Source: Anaerolineae bacterium
GTDB lineage: Bacteria; Chloroflexota; Anaerolineae; Anaerolineales; Villigracilaceae
NCBI GenBank assembly: GCA_017303655.1
Contig: JAFLCE010000003.1
Coordinates: 1 to 64,000, forward strand
Length of the DNA: 64,000 bases
Direction of reading: 5' to 3'
The notes beneath the pieces are model-generated. The model saw nothing but the letters and a program-made list of their open reading frames with translations. It made no database searches and was not told the DNA's origin. A program made the translations under genes and the position numbers. This document shows, piece by piece, positions 1 to 8,672 of this stretch. How positions within the stretch are numbered: position 1 is the first letter of the stretch; each line of letters begins with the position of its first letter.

Positions 1-1251
1 TTCTTGTGCCTGGTGTAGAGTAGCATGATCTTCTTGAAAGGTCACATCGAAGGGTGTCTTCCCAAGTAGTTCGTCCGGCGTATACCCAAGCATTTGGGCA
101 TAGGATGGATTCACGAAAGTGAATTGTCCATCTTTATTTGTCACTGTGAGACCCTGCCCCATTTGCTGCGTTAGCATTTGTGCAAAATCGTTCTGACGTA
201 CCAATTCGCTTTCTACATGTTTAATGTTGGTGATATCGGTGCCAATGCCGATCAACATATCACCTGGACCTTTGGTATCTGCCAACATCAACCAACGCCA
301 TGCCCCATTTTTATGGCGGATACGGTGCTCGTAAGGCTTGCCATCCACTTTTGTTCTACCTGAAGCGGCACTGCGGATATATTGTTTTTCTGCATCCACA
401 TCGCCACCTGAAATGCGCTCCACCTCCCACCAGCCATCGCCAAGGATCTCTTCAGTGGTATAGCCGATGATGTTTTGCACAGATGGGCTGACGTAAATGA
501 TCTCAGCCTGACTGTTCGCCACCAGTACAAGGTTGCCAATCGAATTCAGGATGTTGTCAGATAATGCCAGCCGGGATTTTTCCACTTCACGTTCGGTCAC
601 ATCTAATGTGTAGAGGTTGACATAGGACATTTCACATACCGGTGCAAAAACGCAAGAATAAAAACGCTCACCATGTTGGATGATCTTTGTGATCTGGGTG
701 CCGCTTTCCAAGACTTCCTTTAGATAGTTCTTCCATGCGGGGTGGGCAACGTCTGCGTTCGGTATGCCGATACCAGTTAAGAACTTGATAGCACTGGCAT
801 TGGCGTATAAGATTTCTCCGCTGGAAGCAATACGCAGAACCGGATTTGGGTTTTCCTTTGGTAATAGCGCCAACGACCGAATTGATTCTTCGGTGCGTTT
901 TTCAGCGGAAACATCTCGAAGAGATGCAACCAACACACGCTGTCCATTCAGTTCGGCTTTTCCGATAGAGGCATCTACGGGGAATTCTTCACCATTCTTC
1001 CGTTTGGCGGTGACTTCTCGATATTCGCCCATCTTCCGAATAGATTCTACGCCCGCAATAAATGACTTTAGTAATTGCGCATGTCTCTTTACAGATTGTT
1101 TTGGCAGAAAAGAACTCAGCCGCCGTTTCTTAAACTCTGCTTCAGAATACCCGAACATATTCACAGCAGCGGGGTTGGCGAGCAAGACCTTCCCGGTTTC
1201 ATCGAATGCCAGGATGGCTTGGGTGGTCATGGAGAGTAAAAGCTCAAGCAT
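1..1251 (-). CDS. Multi-PAS-domain sensor protein, N-terminal part (cut by window edge)
   Basis: The frame is open from an ATG at 1251 down to base 1, so 417 codons are present and the C-terminus lies outside the window. Four PAS modules follow one another (about residues 1-125, 125-225, 230-345 and 345 onward), with S-box signatures such as LANPAAVNMFGYSEAEF and YVSPSVQNIIGYTTEEI and PAC-like ends (SLRDVSAEKR, IGTDITNIKH). Such proteins normally end in a histidine kinase, GGDEF or SpoIIE output; that end is not visible. The ATG overlaps the flippase stop by 8 bases, so it is the last visible gene of the minus-strand polysaccharide operon and was probably co-translated with the flippase. There is no membrane segment in the visible part, so it looks cytosolic. 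PAS identity is clear; the output is unknown. Confidence 0.85.
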   Translation of the reverse strand, partial: MLELLLSMTTQAILAFDETGKVLLANPAAVNMFGYSEAEFKKRRLSSFLPKQSVKRHAQLLKSFIAGVESIRKMGEYREVTAKRKNGEEFPVDASIGKAELNGQRVLVASLRDVSAEKRTEESIRSLALLPKENPNPVLRIASSGEILYANASAIKFLTGIGIPNADVAHPAWKNYLKEVLESGTQITKIIQHGERFYSCVFAPVCEMSYVNLYTLDVTEREVEKSRLALSDNILNSIGNLVLVANSQAEIIYVSPSVQNIIGYTTEEILGDGWWEVERISGGDVDAEKQYIRSAASGRTKVDGKPYEHRIRHKNGAWRWLMLADTKGPGDMLIGIGTDITNIKHVESELVRQNDFAQMLTQQMGQGLTVTNKDGQFTFVNPSYAQMLGYTPDELLGKTPFDVTFQEDHATLHQAQE

Positions 1252-2524
1252 GTTTTAACCTGGCTTTGAAAAACGAAACTGCATACTCATGAATAAAATT
1301 TTTCCACAATAAACTGACGAACAAGCCAGTCATCACGACAACTTGCACAAAGACTACTTGCTCTAAGGAACGATGGAACAACATGATCCCTATCACCTGC
1401 GCAAGCCCAGCGGCAATGGCGAAACCGGTTTCTTTCCCCATACCCAGAGAGAGCCGATAATTGATGACCACATTCGCCATCGCATATAACGATGTTGCCA
1501 GGGCATACTGCCACACCAACGATGCCACACCGAGATAGTTCTCGCCAAAGAGAATCCGCACCACAAATTCGGGCGCGAGTATGGTTAACAAAATGACCGG
1601 TGCAGATACGCCAGCTACAATCCCCAATGAGAACCAGAGTAAATGCCCATGCGGTTCGCCCATCTTTTGTTTTTGTGCCACGATCGGGAACATGGTAGTG
1701 ACCACAGACCAGGTGGCAAAAAATACAATGCGTCCGATCAATGCCAGTGCGGCGTATTGCCCGGCTTCACCCGTTGCAAAAAAACGCTTCACGAGAATCA
1801 CATCGCTGTTGTTGACGAGGATCTGCCCAAGCTGCGAGATCAGCACCGGCGCGGCAAAGCGAATCAGACCTAGCTGCATTTCTTTTGAAATGTCTTCGGT
1901 TGTTTCCAGATCGCGTACAGCATGGCGTGCCACCAGCCAGGTAAGCAAGAAGGATACGCTGATGCCGGTCACCGCGCCATCGACGGAGAGCCCCAGCGCA
2001 ACCAAGCCGATACTGACCAATAAACGGCTCCACATCTCAACCTGATAACTGATTGCCAATATCTTGAAGCTGGTGCGGCCCTGAAGTATTCCACGCTCTA
2101 CGGCTTGCAGCATGGCAAATGGCATGGCAGCCCCAAAGATAATGAACGAGAGGAATGATTGCGTGTGAAAGAATTTTTGCAGCAGGGGTGCAAGTGTGGC
2201 GAAGAAAACTGTCAGCGTAAGACCAAGCCCGAGGGCGATGAACCAGATAAAACGTCGGATCGAGGCGAGGGTTTTGATATCTCCATCCGCTGTGTGAATG
2301 GCGGAATAACGCGCAGCGGTCATCTGGATCGGTGCGGTGAGAAAGGTCACGATTAATAGCAGGGTGACGATAAGCGAGAGGTCTGCAAACAGGGAGGGAC
2401 CCAGCCAACGCCCCATGATGAGGTTGTAGACGTAATTGCCTGCATTGACGACGGTCATGCTGAGCATGAGTAGCGCGCTGGCAGAGGCGATCTTTGAGCG
2501 GAGAAGTTCTTTAACTTTTTGCAT
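1244..2524 (-). CDS. Oligosaccharide flippase family protein (Wzx/MATE-like)
   Basis: A 426-residue protein with about 12 hydrophobic segments. It opens with the polysaccharide-synthase-family pattern MTVVNAGNYVYNLIMGRWLG followed by a long second helix. Members flip lipid-linked oligosaccharides across the inner membrane. It lies downstream of five glycan-related genes on the same strand, which supports a role in exporting the product of this cluster. Its start overlaps the end of the receiver gene by 14 bases and its stop overlaps the PAS sensor start. Specificity cannot be read from sequence. Confidence 0.85.
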   Translation of the reverse strand: MQKVKELLRSKIASASALLMLSMTVVNAGNYVYNLIMGRWLGPSLFADLSLIVTLLLIVTFLTAPIQMTAARYSAIHTADGDIKTLASIRRFIWFIALGLGLTLTVFFATLAPLLQKFFHTQSFLSFIIFGAAMPFAMLQAVERGILQGRTSFKILAISYQVEMWSRLLVSIGLVALGLSVDGAVTGISVSFLLTWLVARHAVRDLETTEDISKEMQLGLIRFAAPVLISQLGQILVNNSDVILVKRFFATGEAGQYAALALIGRIVFFATWSVVTTMFPIVAQKQKMGEPHGHLLWFSLGIVAGVSAPVILLTILAPEFVVRILFGENYLGVASLVWQYALATSLYAMANVVINYRLSLGMGKETGFAIAAGLAQVIGIMLFHRSLEQVVFVQVVVMTGLFVSLLWKNFIHEYAVSFFKARLKHA

Positions 2525-2894
2525 CGAGGTCTAACAAATGATTGACGGTTTCGAGAATCATTTTGGAACTGGCGGGTTTGGTGAGGAAGCCTTGCACGCC
2601 AGCCTCTTCAGCGCGGATGCGTTCGGTATCGTCACCGCTGCCAGTGAGAATGATGACAGGTAGGTTTTCGTATTTTTGCATGGTGCGGATATGTTGAAGC
2701 AAAGTAATGCCGTCCATGCCGGGCATGGCAACATCCAGGATGGCGAGGTCAGCGCTTTTTTCATGGAGTAGATCCAGCGCGGCTTCGCCGGTTCCGGCGG
2801 TGAGGGTTTCATACCCGGCTTTGTTGAGCGTGTAATTGAGAATGCGTTGGTTATTCGGTTCATCGTCAACGACGAGGATGCGGGTTTTGCTCAT
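2511..2894 (-). CDS. Single-domain response regulator (CheY-like receiver)
   Basis: A 127-residue stand-alone receiver with the acidic pair D10/D11 (VVDDE), phospho-acceptor D54 (ILDVAMPGMDG), T84 and K106 (LTKP). There is no output domain, so it must act through protein contacts. AAAGGA precedes the ATG. It begins two bases after the stop of the STAS gene and runs into the flippase, which places it inside the phosphatase/STAS partner-switching block. It could relay a kinase signal, perhaps from the PAS sensor, to that switch; this is inference. Confidence 0.9.
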   Translation of the reverse strand: MSKTRILVVDDEPNNQRILNYTLNKAGYETLTAGTGEAALDLLHEKSADLAILDVAMPGMDGITLLQHIRTMQKYENLPVIILTGSGDDTERIRAEEAGVQGFLTKPASSKMILETVNHLLDLDAKS

Positions 2895-2896
2895 GG

Positions 2897-3241
2897 TTAG
2901 AATCCTTTCGGGATGATGTCGGTCCGCTCGATAGAGACGAAGACTTGATCAAATTTGGTGAGTTTGAGAATGCGTGAAGCAGCTTCTGCGCGGGGCCATA
3001 CCAAACGGACATCACCATTCTTCAGACGAGTTCGTTTGAGTACGCTGACCAATACTGCCAGCCCGGCAGAGTCCAGCATGGCAACATCTGTCAGATCAAA
3101 GACGAAATGAGTGTATTCATCTGCAATATAGGTATCGCACATTTTGCGCAAGGTTGGTGCTTCGAAGGCGTCCAACCTGCCTTTTAGGGTGATGTCGGCG
3201 ATCTTGATGACTTGTTCGGTGGCGTTAATTTCAAGGGACAT
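2897..3241 (-). CDS. STAS-domain anti-sigma-factor antagonist (SpoIIAA/RsbV-like)
   Basis: A 114-residue protein consisting of one STAS domain. The motif MLDSAGLAVLVSVLKRT carries the conserved phosphorylatable serine S58. Proteins of this family bind an RsbW/SpoIIAB-type kinase when unphosphorylated and free its partner. Directly upstream is the gene for a combined SpoIIE phosphatase and RsbW-like ATPase, its likely phosphatase and kinase in one chain. AGAGGT precedes the ATG. It is a paralogue of the STAS protein at 5191-5523, and both end in a KGF tail. Confidence 0.9.
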   Translation of the reverse strand: MSLEINATEQVIKIADITLKGRLDAFEAPTLRKMCDTYIADEYTHFVFDLTDVAMLDSAGLAVLVSVLKRTRLKNGDVRLVWPRAEAASRILKLTKFDQVFVSIERTDIIPKGF

Positions 3242-3259
3242 AATAAATACCTCTTTCTT

Positions 3260-5191
3260 TTACTGATTCGGGTTCAATTTTTTAATGAGCTGCCAGTGAT
3301 TCCAGCCGTTCTCATAGGTGTGTTTGACTTCGTCCATAACAGATTGAATGATCGCCAGCCCATACCCGCCTTCTGCCATGTCAAGAGGATCTGGCATTTC
3401 GACCACGCTCAGGTCTACTTTGGCTTCATTTCCATAGTCCTTTGTATCAATGTGAATCTGGTCAGGGCGATAGGTGAGGGTGACAGTGATCTCCCCGGAT
3501 GGGTTATCTTCGTAGGCATGTTCTACCAAATTGGTAAGAAGTTCTTGTAATGCCAATTCACACAAGTTGATATCCTCAGGGGTGGCGTTATTTCTAGCAA
3601 GTAAGGTACGTAATTGCTCGCATGCCATGCGAATATCCTTAAAGTTGGCTGGCACATTGATCGTTTCTGTGCCGAATAGGCTCGTCATGGAATTTCCTTG
3701 AACTTTAATAATGACAATCGTGCGATCATCTTCCTGGGGATAGCTTCCGCAAAAGGCATTGACATCTGTCAGCAGGGCTTCGGCAATCTCTTTGGCAGAG
3801 TCTCCGCGCTTTGATGCCAAGAGTGCTTTCATACGTTCGTAACCATACATCTCGTCTGCTGGGTTGCGGGATTCAGGGAAGCCGTCTGACGCGGCGATGA
3901 AGATATCACCCGGTGAAAGTTGTAGGGTCTGGGTGGAATATTCATAGGGGTCGATCACGCCTACGGGAATGTCTTGCGCTTCAAGTAAGACGGGCTCTTT
4001 ATCAGCAGGTAGATAATAGATGGGGCTTTGCCCGGCATTGCTGAAGTGCAGCGCCCCGGTTTTACAATCCAGCAGACCGAGCATTACGGTGGTGAACATG
4101 CCCACGTTGGAAAAATCAGTAGACATGTCGTGGTTGAGGCGATTCAAGACTTGATGCGGATGGTCGAAAGGCATATTCCGCGAAGCCGCTTTGATGATGG
4201 TATGAGTCATGCTCATCAACAGTGCGGCGGGCATGCCCTTGCCAGTCACATCTCCTAGTGCGAAGACCAACGAGTCTTTTGAACGGTCGATGACATCGAA
4301 GAAGTCGCCGCCTACTTCAAGCGCCGGAATGGAAGTGGCATAGATATCCAAGCCTTCCACCTCGGGAAGCGTCTGCGGCAGGATGGCAGTTTGCACCTGT
4401 CGGGCAATGTCCATTTCGGTTTCGAGGCGGGTGCGTTCCACAGCTTCTTTATGCAGCATGGCATTTTCCAACTGTGCACCGATATGCCCCGCGATTGCTT
4501 TTGCCAGTTTGATATCGGGTGTGGTGAAGTTGCCGGTCTTATTGAACAAGCCCACTGACGCACAGACTTCATCTCGCACGGGTAGCGAGACCATCATCAC
4601 GTTGCGCATGCCACCGGGCAGGGTTTCTGAGTCTTTGAAGATATGCCGGTTCGGGTCACGTTGATAAAGTGCAGCGGCGGCTTCCATATGAGCGGGATGG
4701 AGTGGGGTTTCAGAAACCTGGTGGATGATGGATTTTTTATCCTTCTCTTTGAGCACCACAAAACCGCCATCTACATCAAGTAGATGTTTGGATTGTTGAA
4801 TGAGCAGATCCAGCAACAGCGGCACATCTAATGTACGGCGGGTAGCTTGGGTCAGTTCATATAAAGCTACCAATCTGTCTTGTGTTTCGACCAAGGCTCC
4901 CGTCAGGCTGTCGAGATCGTTATCGGCGGTAAGTAGTTTTGCAAACAACTCCAACGTGGCTTCGGCACTGGGTGCCCAGTGTAGATCTACATTTCCGTAC
5001 ACACGCAAGGTTAGGTCTGAGCCTTGTACGTGGGTGGTTAATACAGGCACAAAAGGTGGCACAGAATCAGGTTGACCGATCAGCACCTCTTCACCCTGCA
5101 CCAACTGCACACAAGTGGCACCGATGCGCATCCAGCCGGAGGCGAGGGATTTGAAGATCTCGCGGTGTTTGTCTGAAAGTTCGGGCAGCAC
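3260..5191 (-). CDS. GAF-SpoIIE (PP2C) phosphatase fused to RsbW-like HATPase
   Basis: A 643-residue protein. An N-terminal region of about 105 residues is followed by a GAF sensor (about 108-248), a helical linker, a SpoIIE/RsbU-type PP2C phosphatase (281-496) with metal-site motifs GGDFFDV (294-300), GDVTGKG (313-319), SDG (435-437) and DDR (488-490), and an HATPase_c_2 domain (about 512-640) with N-box NLVEHAY (554-560) and glycine box GGYGLA. The phosphatase should dephosphorylate STAS antagonists and the ATPase domain should phosphorylate them, so opposite activities share one chain. The start is GTG at 5191, overlapping the TAG of the preceding STAS gene by one base (TAGTG), which indicates translational coupling. 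The final target, a sigma factor or a glycan enzyme, is not evident. Confidence 0.9.
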   Translation of the reverse strand: MLPELSDKHREIFKSLASGWMRIGATCVQLVQGEEVLIGQPDSVPPFVPVLTTHVQGSDLTLRVYGNVDLHWAPSAEATLELFAKLLTADNDLDSLTGALVETQDRLVALYELTQATRRTLDVPLLLDLLIQQSKHLLDVDGGFVVLKEKDKKSIIHQVSETPLHPAHMEAAAALYQRDPNRHIFKDSETLPGGMRNVMMVSLPVRDEVCASVGLFNKTGNFTTPDIKLAKAIAGHIGAQLENAMLHKEAVERTRLETEMDIARQVQTAILPQTLPEVEGLDIYATSIPALEVGGDFFDVIDRSKDSLVFALGDVTGKGMPAALLMSMTHTIIKAASRNMPFDHPHQVLNRLNHDMSTDFSNVGMFTTVMLGLLDCKTGALHFSNAGQSPIYYLPADKEPVLLEAQDIPVGVIDPYEYSTQTLQLSPGDIFIAASDGFPESRNPADEMYGYERMKALLASKRGDSAKEIAEALLTDVNAFCGSYPQEDDRTIVIIKVQGNSMTSLFGTETINVPANFKDIRMACEQLRTLLARNNATPEDINLCELALQELLTNLVEHAYEDNPSGEITVTLTYRPDQIHIDTKDYGNEAKVDLSVVEMPDPLDMAEGGYGLAIIQSVMDEVKHTYENGWNHWQLIKKLNPNQ

Positions 5192-5523
5192 TAGAATCCT
5201 TTCGCGGCTTCTTCTTCGTTTGAGAAAATGTCGAAGGCTTTATCCAAGCGAGTCAATTCAAAGATGACCCGCACGGGTTGCATTAACGAGCAGACGTGCA
5301 AGTCACCGTTCTGTTCGCGGCAGAGTTTCAATCCGCGCACGAGGGCAGACAAGGCAGTTGAGTCGATGAAGTTGACGCCTTCCAAATTGACAATGAGCCT
5401 GGCATTGCCTGCTGTGGTTTGTTCCACTAGCCAGGCATTGACCGGTTCCACTTCATGCGCGTCGAAGCGTCCTTTCAGTTGCAGCACAGGCAGGTTGTTG
5501 CGAGATGATTTGACGATTTCCAT
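5191..5523 (-). CDS. STAS-domain anti-sigma-factor antagonist
   Basis: A 110-residue single STAS domain with the motif FIDSTALSALVRGL; S55 is the predicted phosphorylation site. AAGGAG lies just upstream of the ATG. The stop codon overlaps the GTG start of the phosphatase/ATPase gene. Two STAS proteins flanking one bifunctional phosphatase-kinase suggest two client antagonists or a main and a decoy antagonist. The same strand and tight spacing tie it to the glycosyltransferase genes upstream. Confidence 0.9.
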   Translation of the reverse strand: MEIVKSSRNNLPVLQLKGRFDAHEVEPVNAWLVEQTTAGNARLIVNLEGVNFIDSTALSALVRGLKLCREQNGDLHVCSLMQPVRVIFELTRLDKAFDIFSNEEEAAKGF

Positions 5524-5531
5524 AATTCTCC

Positions 5532-6719
5532 TTAGTTCTTCTTCAACAATTCTTCAAAGTGGATCAAATACCAATCCACAACTTCTGTGATGGGCAGCCC
5601 ATTGGCAGCCGTGTAATTTCGCAACCCGATCTCTTTCTGACGTTCGGGGTTATCGATCACTTTGGAAATAGACTCAGCCAAACTGGCAACGCTGGTCGGT
5701 TCAAAAAATTCCGCGTCGTAGCCTTCTTCCAACACAAGTTCGGCAAAGTCACCGAGGTTGGGTAGCACCACGGCTTTGCCATATCCGCCCGCCTGATGTA
5801 ATACACCCGAGCTACCCGTCGTGGATGTATATGGAAATGCCACCACCCAGGCTTCGCCAAAAATGCGCGGCACATCTTCTTCAGCAACGTAACCTGTGTA
5901 TTCCACATTCGGAATGTTGAAATACTTATCCCGCACACCTTGCAAATAGCCAGCGGAATTTGGGCTGTCTGTCCCGGCGATCACAAGACGCATATCAGGA
6001 TGTTTCTTTAATAACTCGGCATGGGCTTCAACTAAGAGATCAACTGTTTTATAGGTACCGAATTTGCCAAAGGTCATCACCGTAGGGGTACCGCCCGGCA
6101 TAGTGCTCGGCTCGGTAGTTGTTGGTTCTTCAAAAGAACCATGCGGCGCGAGCAAGACATTCTTTGCACCATAATTCTTTTCGAGGATCTCCACATACTT
6201 CGGAATGGTCACTGCCACCCAATCGGCGGCGAGAATGAAACGCGTGACGATATTGCCGAATAAACGAATAATGGCTTCAAGGATCGGATTACTGCCAAAG
6301 CCCGTAGATTTTAAGTTGACCGTTTCCATGATGTTATGCAGCAACACCACCACTTTATGTCCATCCAACTTCAATAACCACGGTGTAAGCAGGCCCAGCG
6401 TGGCAGGCACTTTCCCATCGCCGAAAGAAGCGAACTGAATATTGAATAACACGATATCTGGATTTGCCTCGCGCACAGCCTTGCGGATGCGGAAGATGTT
6501 ATCCATGGCGTTGAACTTCCAGCACGGCACGCTTCGAACGGGAACCTGGGCTGGGTTCTGCTCCGAGGAATATTCCTGACCCTCGGGCAGTTCATCCAGC
6601 AGCAGCACGATCTCGGTAACATTCTCCACTTTGGTCTTCAAAAAGCGGATGAAGTGAAAGGCATACTCGTTGAGCGAGCTTTTGGATGGGGGGTACGCAG
6701 TGACAATTGCAATTCGCAT
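5532..6719 (-). CDS. Glycosyltransferase family 4 / GT1-like protein
   Basis: A 395-residue GT-B fold protein beginning MRIAIVTAYPPSKSSLNEYA, with the C-terminal donor-site region around GKFGTYKTVDLLVEA, SSGVLHQAGGYGKAVVLP and the acidic stretch before the ending EELLKKN. It should transfer a sugar from a nucleotide-sugar to a growing glycan at the cytoplasmic membrane face. I use the ATG at 6719 because AGGAGA sits seven bases upstream; a longer frame to 6755 would overlap the previous gene and lacks that site. It lies 10 bases after the GT2 gene. The sugar specificity is not visible. Confidence 0.87.
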   Translation of the reverse strand: MRIAIVTAYPPSKSSLNEYAFHFIRFLKTKVENVTEIVLLLDELPEGQEYSSEQNPAQVPVRSVPCWKFNAMDNIFRIRKAVREANPDIVLFNIQFASFGDGKVPATLGLLTPWLLKLDGHKVVVLLHNIMETVNLKSTGFGSNPILEAIIRLFGNIVTRFILAADWVAVTIPKYVEILEKNYGAKNVLLAPHGSFEEPTTTEPSTMPGGTPTVMTFGKFGTYKTVDLLVEAHAELLKKHPDMRLVIAGTDSPNSAGYLQGVRDKYFNIPNVEYTGYVAEEDVPRIFGEAWVVAFPYTSTTGSSGVLHQAGGYGKAVVLPNLGDFAELVLEEGYDAEFFEPTSVASLAESISKVIDNPERQKEIGLRNYTAANGLPITEVVDWYLIHFEELLKKN

Positions 6720-6729
6720 GGGTTGTCTC

Positions 6730-7494
6730 CTATCGATAAACGCCTTTGAGATCATTCATCTTGACCTTCATCAAGTCACGTAAAAATCGTTGAACTTCCT
6801 TACGGGTGTCCACTTTGGAGCCGGGGGCATCGATCCAAGCGACAGGCACTTCCGCGATCTTGTAACCGTATTTCGAGGCAAGATACAAAATCTCCAGGTC
6901 GAACGAAAAGCCCATAATGGTCTGCTTGGTGTGTAGTTTTTGAGCGGCTTCATGGGTGTACATTTTGAATCCGCATTGGGTATCTTTGACCGGGATGAAG
7001 AAGATGTATTTCACCATCCAGCGCAGCCCGCCGCTGAGGATTTTTCGCAAAAGAGATTTCTTGCCTTCTTCCGCGCCTTCTGCCGCCCGCGAACCCAAAG
7101 CTACATCAAAGCCATCTTTTTCGAGCTTGTTCAATAACTTGCTTACTTCTTCGATCGGCGTGGAATTATCCGCATCGGCAAAGAGGACATATTTGCCGCG
7201 CGCTGCCAGCATTCCGCGTTGGACGGCACTGCCCTTGCCGCCATTCTTCGGCGCCTTCAACACACGCATGTTTGCCAGTTGCAAATCTTCGCACAACTCC
7301 ACAGTGTCATCCTTGGAGCCATCATCTGCAATGAGTAGCTCCCACGGAAAGCCCAAGTCTGAGACGTGTGAAGCGATGGCGCCAATCGTGGCGACAATGC
7401 GCTCACGCTCGTTGTAAGCAGGGATGACGATTGAAAGCTTCGGCTCTGCTTGAATGGCTTCCGTTTTCCATTTTGCATAATTTTCGTATGGCAT
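6730..7494 (-). CDS. Glycosyltransferase family 2, dolichyl-phosphate glucosyltransferase-like
   Basis: A 254-residue GT-A protein with VIPAYNERERI at the N-terminus, DDGSKDDT, the metal-binding DADNST and the DTQCGFKMY motif typical of ALG5/DPM1-like enzymes that load a sugar on polyprenyl phosphate. It has no obvious membrane anchor. The start at 7494 (MPYENYAKW) follows AAGGAG by five bases, while longer starts do not have a site. It sits directly after a PIG-V-like mannosyltransferase, which would use polyprenyl-phosphate sugars, so the two fit one pathway: this enzyme makes the lipid-linked donor and the GT-C enzymes use it. Confidence 0.87.
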   Translation of the reverse strand: MPYENYAKWKTEAIQAEPKLSIVIPAYNERERIVATIGAIASHVSDLGFPWELLIADDGSKDDTVELCEDLQLANMRVLKAPKNGGKGSAVQRGMLAARGKYVLFADADNSTPIEEVSKLLNKLEKDGFDVALGSRAAEGAEEGKKSLLRKILSGGLRWMVKYIFFIPVKDTQCGFKMYTHEAAQKLHTKQTIMGFSFDLEILYLASKYGYKIAEVPVAWIDAPGSKVDTRKEVQRFLRDLMKVKMNDLKGVYR

Positions 7495-7505
7495 CAGAAC
7501 TCCTT

Positions 7506-8672
7506 TTAGGCAACAAAAATCCAATTGACAAAAATGACCACGAACACACCCAACAGAATGCTGAACGTGAAATTGAATACCCGGTCTACGCGGTCATCGC
7601 GACCCCACCATGCCATCATCATGAAGACTGGGAACTGAGTCAACAAGTAGCGGATGATGCTGCCAATGGCACTGGCAGATGGAACAAATAACATAATGAG
7701 TACAAAGATGGCGTAGCCTTCACCAAGCTTGTGCCAAATGAATGGCACCATTGCCAGGAAGAACAAGTAGAACGAGACATTCCAAAAACGCGTCAGCCAG
7801 CCTTTGTTCACTTCGCCTTCCATCAGCCCCATGATGCTCTTCTGTAAAACCGCCAGTGGACCGACATTTTCGCGTCCCCAGGCGGCTTGCACTTCAATGA
7901 ACGCCAGCGGACGGTCGAAGTTGATCTTGAGGAAGTAGATAAAGACCAGCATACCTAATGGAATGAGGGAAATGATGATGACTTCGAACCAATTCTTCTT
8001 GAAGCCTGCCCACAAATTGAGCCAAGTCTGCTTTTTGTGCATGGCAAGAAACACCCAACCCTGTGCGCGCAGCCACTCCCAAAGCACGAGCGCCCACATC
8101 AGAATGCCGAGGTTGCGCGTGGCTGCCGTAAGAATGCCGAACACAGCCGCCCAGATCCACTGATGTTTGCGGGCAAAGTACATGGTGGCAATCGAGAGAA
8201 AGACAAACATGCTCTCGGTGTAAACCGCCGAGAAAAAGAACGAGGTGGGAAAAAATGCTAGGTAGTACACCGCACGCTTGGCTGAGTCTGAGCCGAGCTC
8301 TAATTCCGTTAGCAGGTAGAAGAAGATCAACGCGCCGAAAAAAGCCAGGTTGCTGATGATGAATCCAGTCAGGATTAAATTGCCGCCGAAGATTTTGGCA
8401 AGGACCTGCATACTCATGGGATATAGCGGGAAGAATGCCACATTGCTTTGCTGACCCGGGCGGAACCAGTAGCCATTGGTGGCGATGTCTACATAATATT
8501 GGCTGTCCCATTTTGCCCACATTGAAAGGAATGGACTGCTTTCATCTGCGACCCAGTGACCTTCTTCGGTTGGCAGCATCGTATCGCCGAGGATGCCTGC
8601 TCCAAAAATTAGCAAACGGCTGAGGGTGAACGCAAGCAGTGGAATGGTGACCCAATCGGGCAGCCGCTTCAT
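7506..8672 (-). CDS. PIG-V-like mannosyltransferase family protein (GT-C)
   Basis: A 388-residue polytopic protein with about 8-10 membrane segments. The first extracytoplasmic loop holds MWAKWDSQYYVDIATNGYW and FFPLYPMS, the signature of bacterial PIG-V relatives; the WD pair is the expected catalytic acidic site. Such enzymes transfer mannose or another hexose from a polyprenyl-phosphate donor on the outer face of the membrane. The ATG overlaps the end of the upstream 824-residue gene by four bases (ATGA). The family call is good; the sugar is inferred from the family only. Confidence 0.82.
   Translation of the reverse strand: MKRLPDWVTIPLLAFTLSRLLIFGAGILGDTMLPTEEGHWVADESSPFLSMWAKWDSQYYVDIATNGYWFRPGQQSNVAFFPLYPMSMQVLAKIFGGNLILTGFIISNLAFFGALIFFYLLTELELGSDSAKRAVYYLAFFPTSFFFSAVYTESMFVFLSIATMYFARKHQWIWAAVFGILTAATRNLGILMWALVLWEWLRAQGWVFLAMHKKQTWLNLWAGFKKNWFEVIIISLIPLGMLVFIYFLKINFDRPLAFIEVQAAWGRENVGPLAVLQKSIMGLMEGEVNKGWLTRFWNVSFYLFFLAMVPFIWHKLGEGYAIFVLIMLFVPSASAIGSIIRYLLTQFPVFMMMAWWGRDDRVDRVFNFTFSILLGVFVVIFVNWIFVA

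Noticed and set aside
6720..6755. Longer N-terminus for the GT4 glycosyltransferase
   Set aside because: It would overlap the preceding gene; AGGAGA sits at the right distance from ATG 6719, where the Rossmann start MRIAIVTAYP begins.
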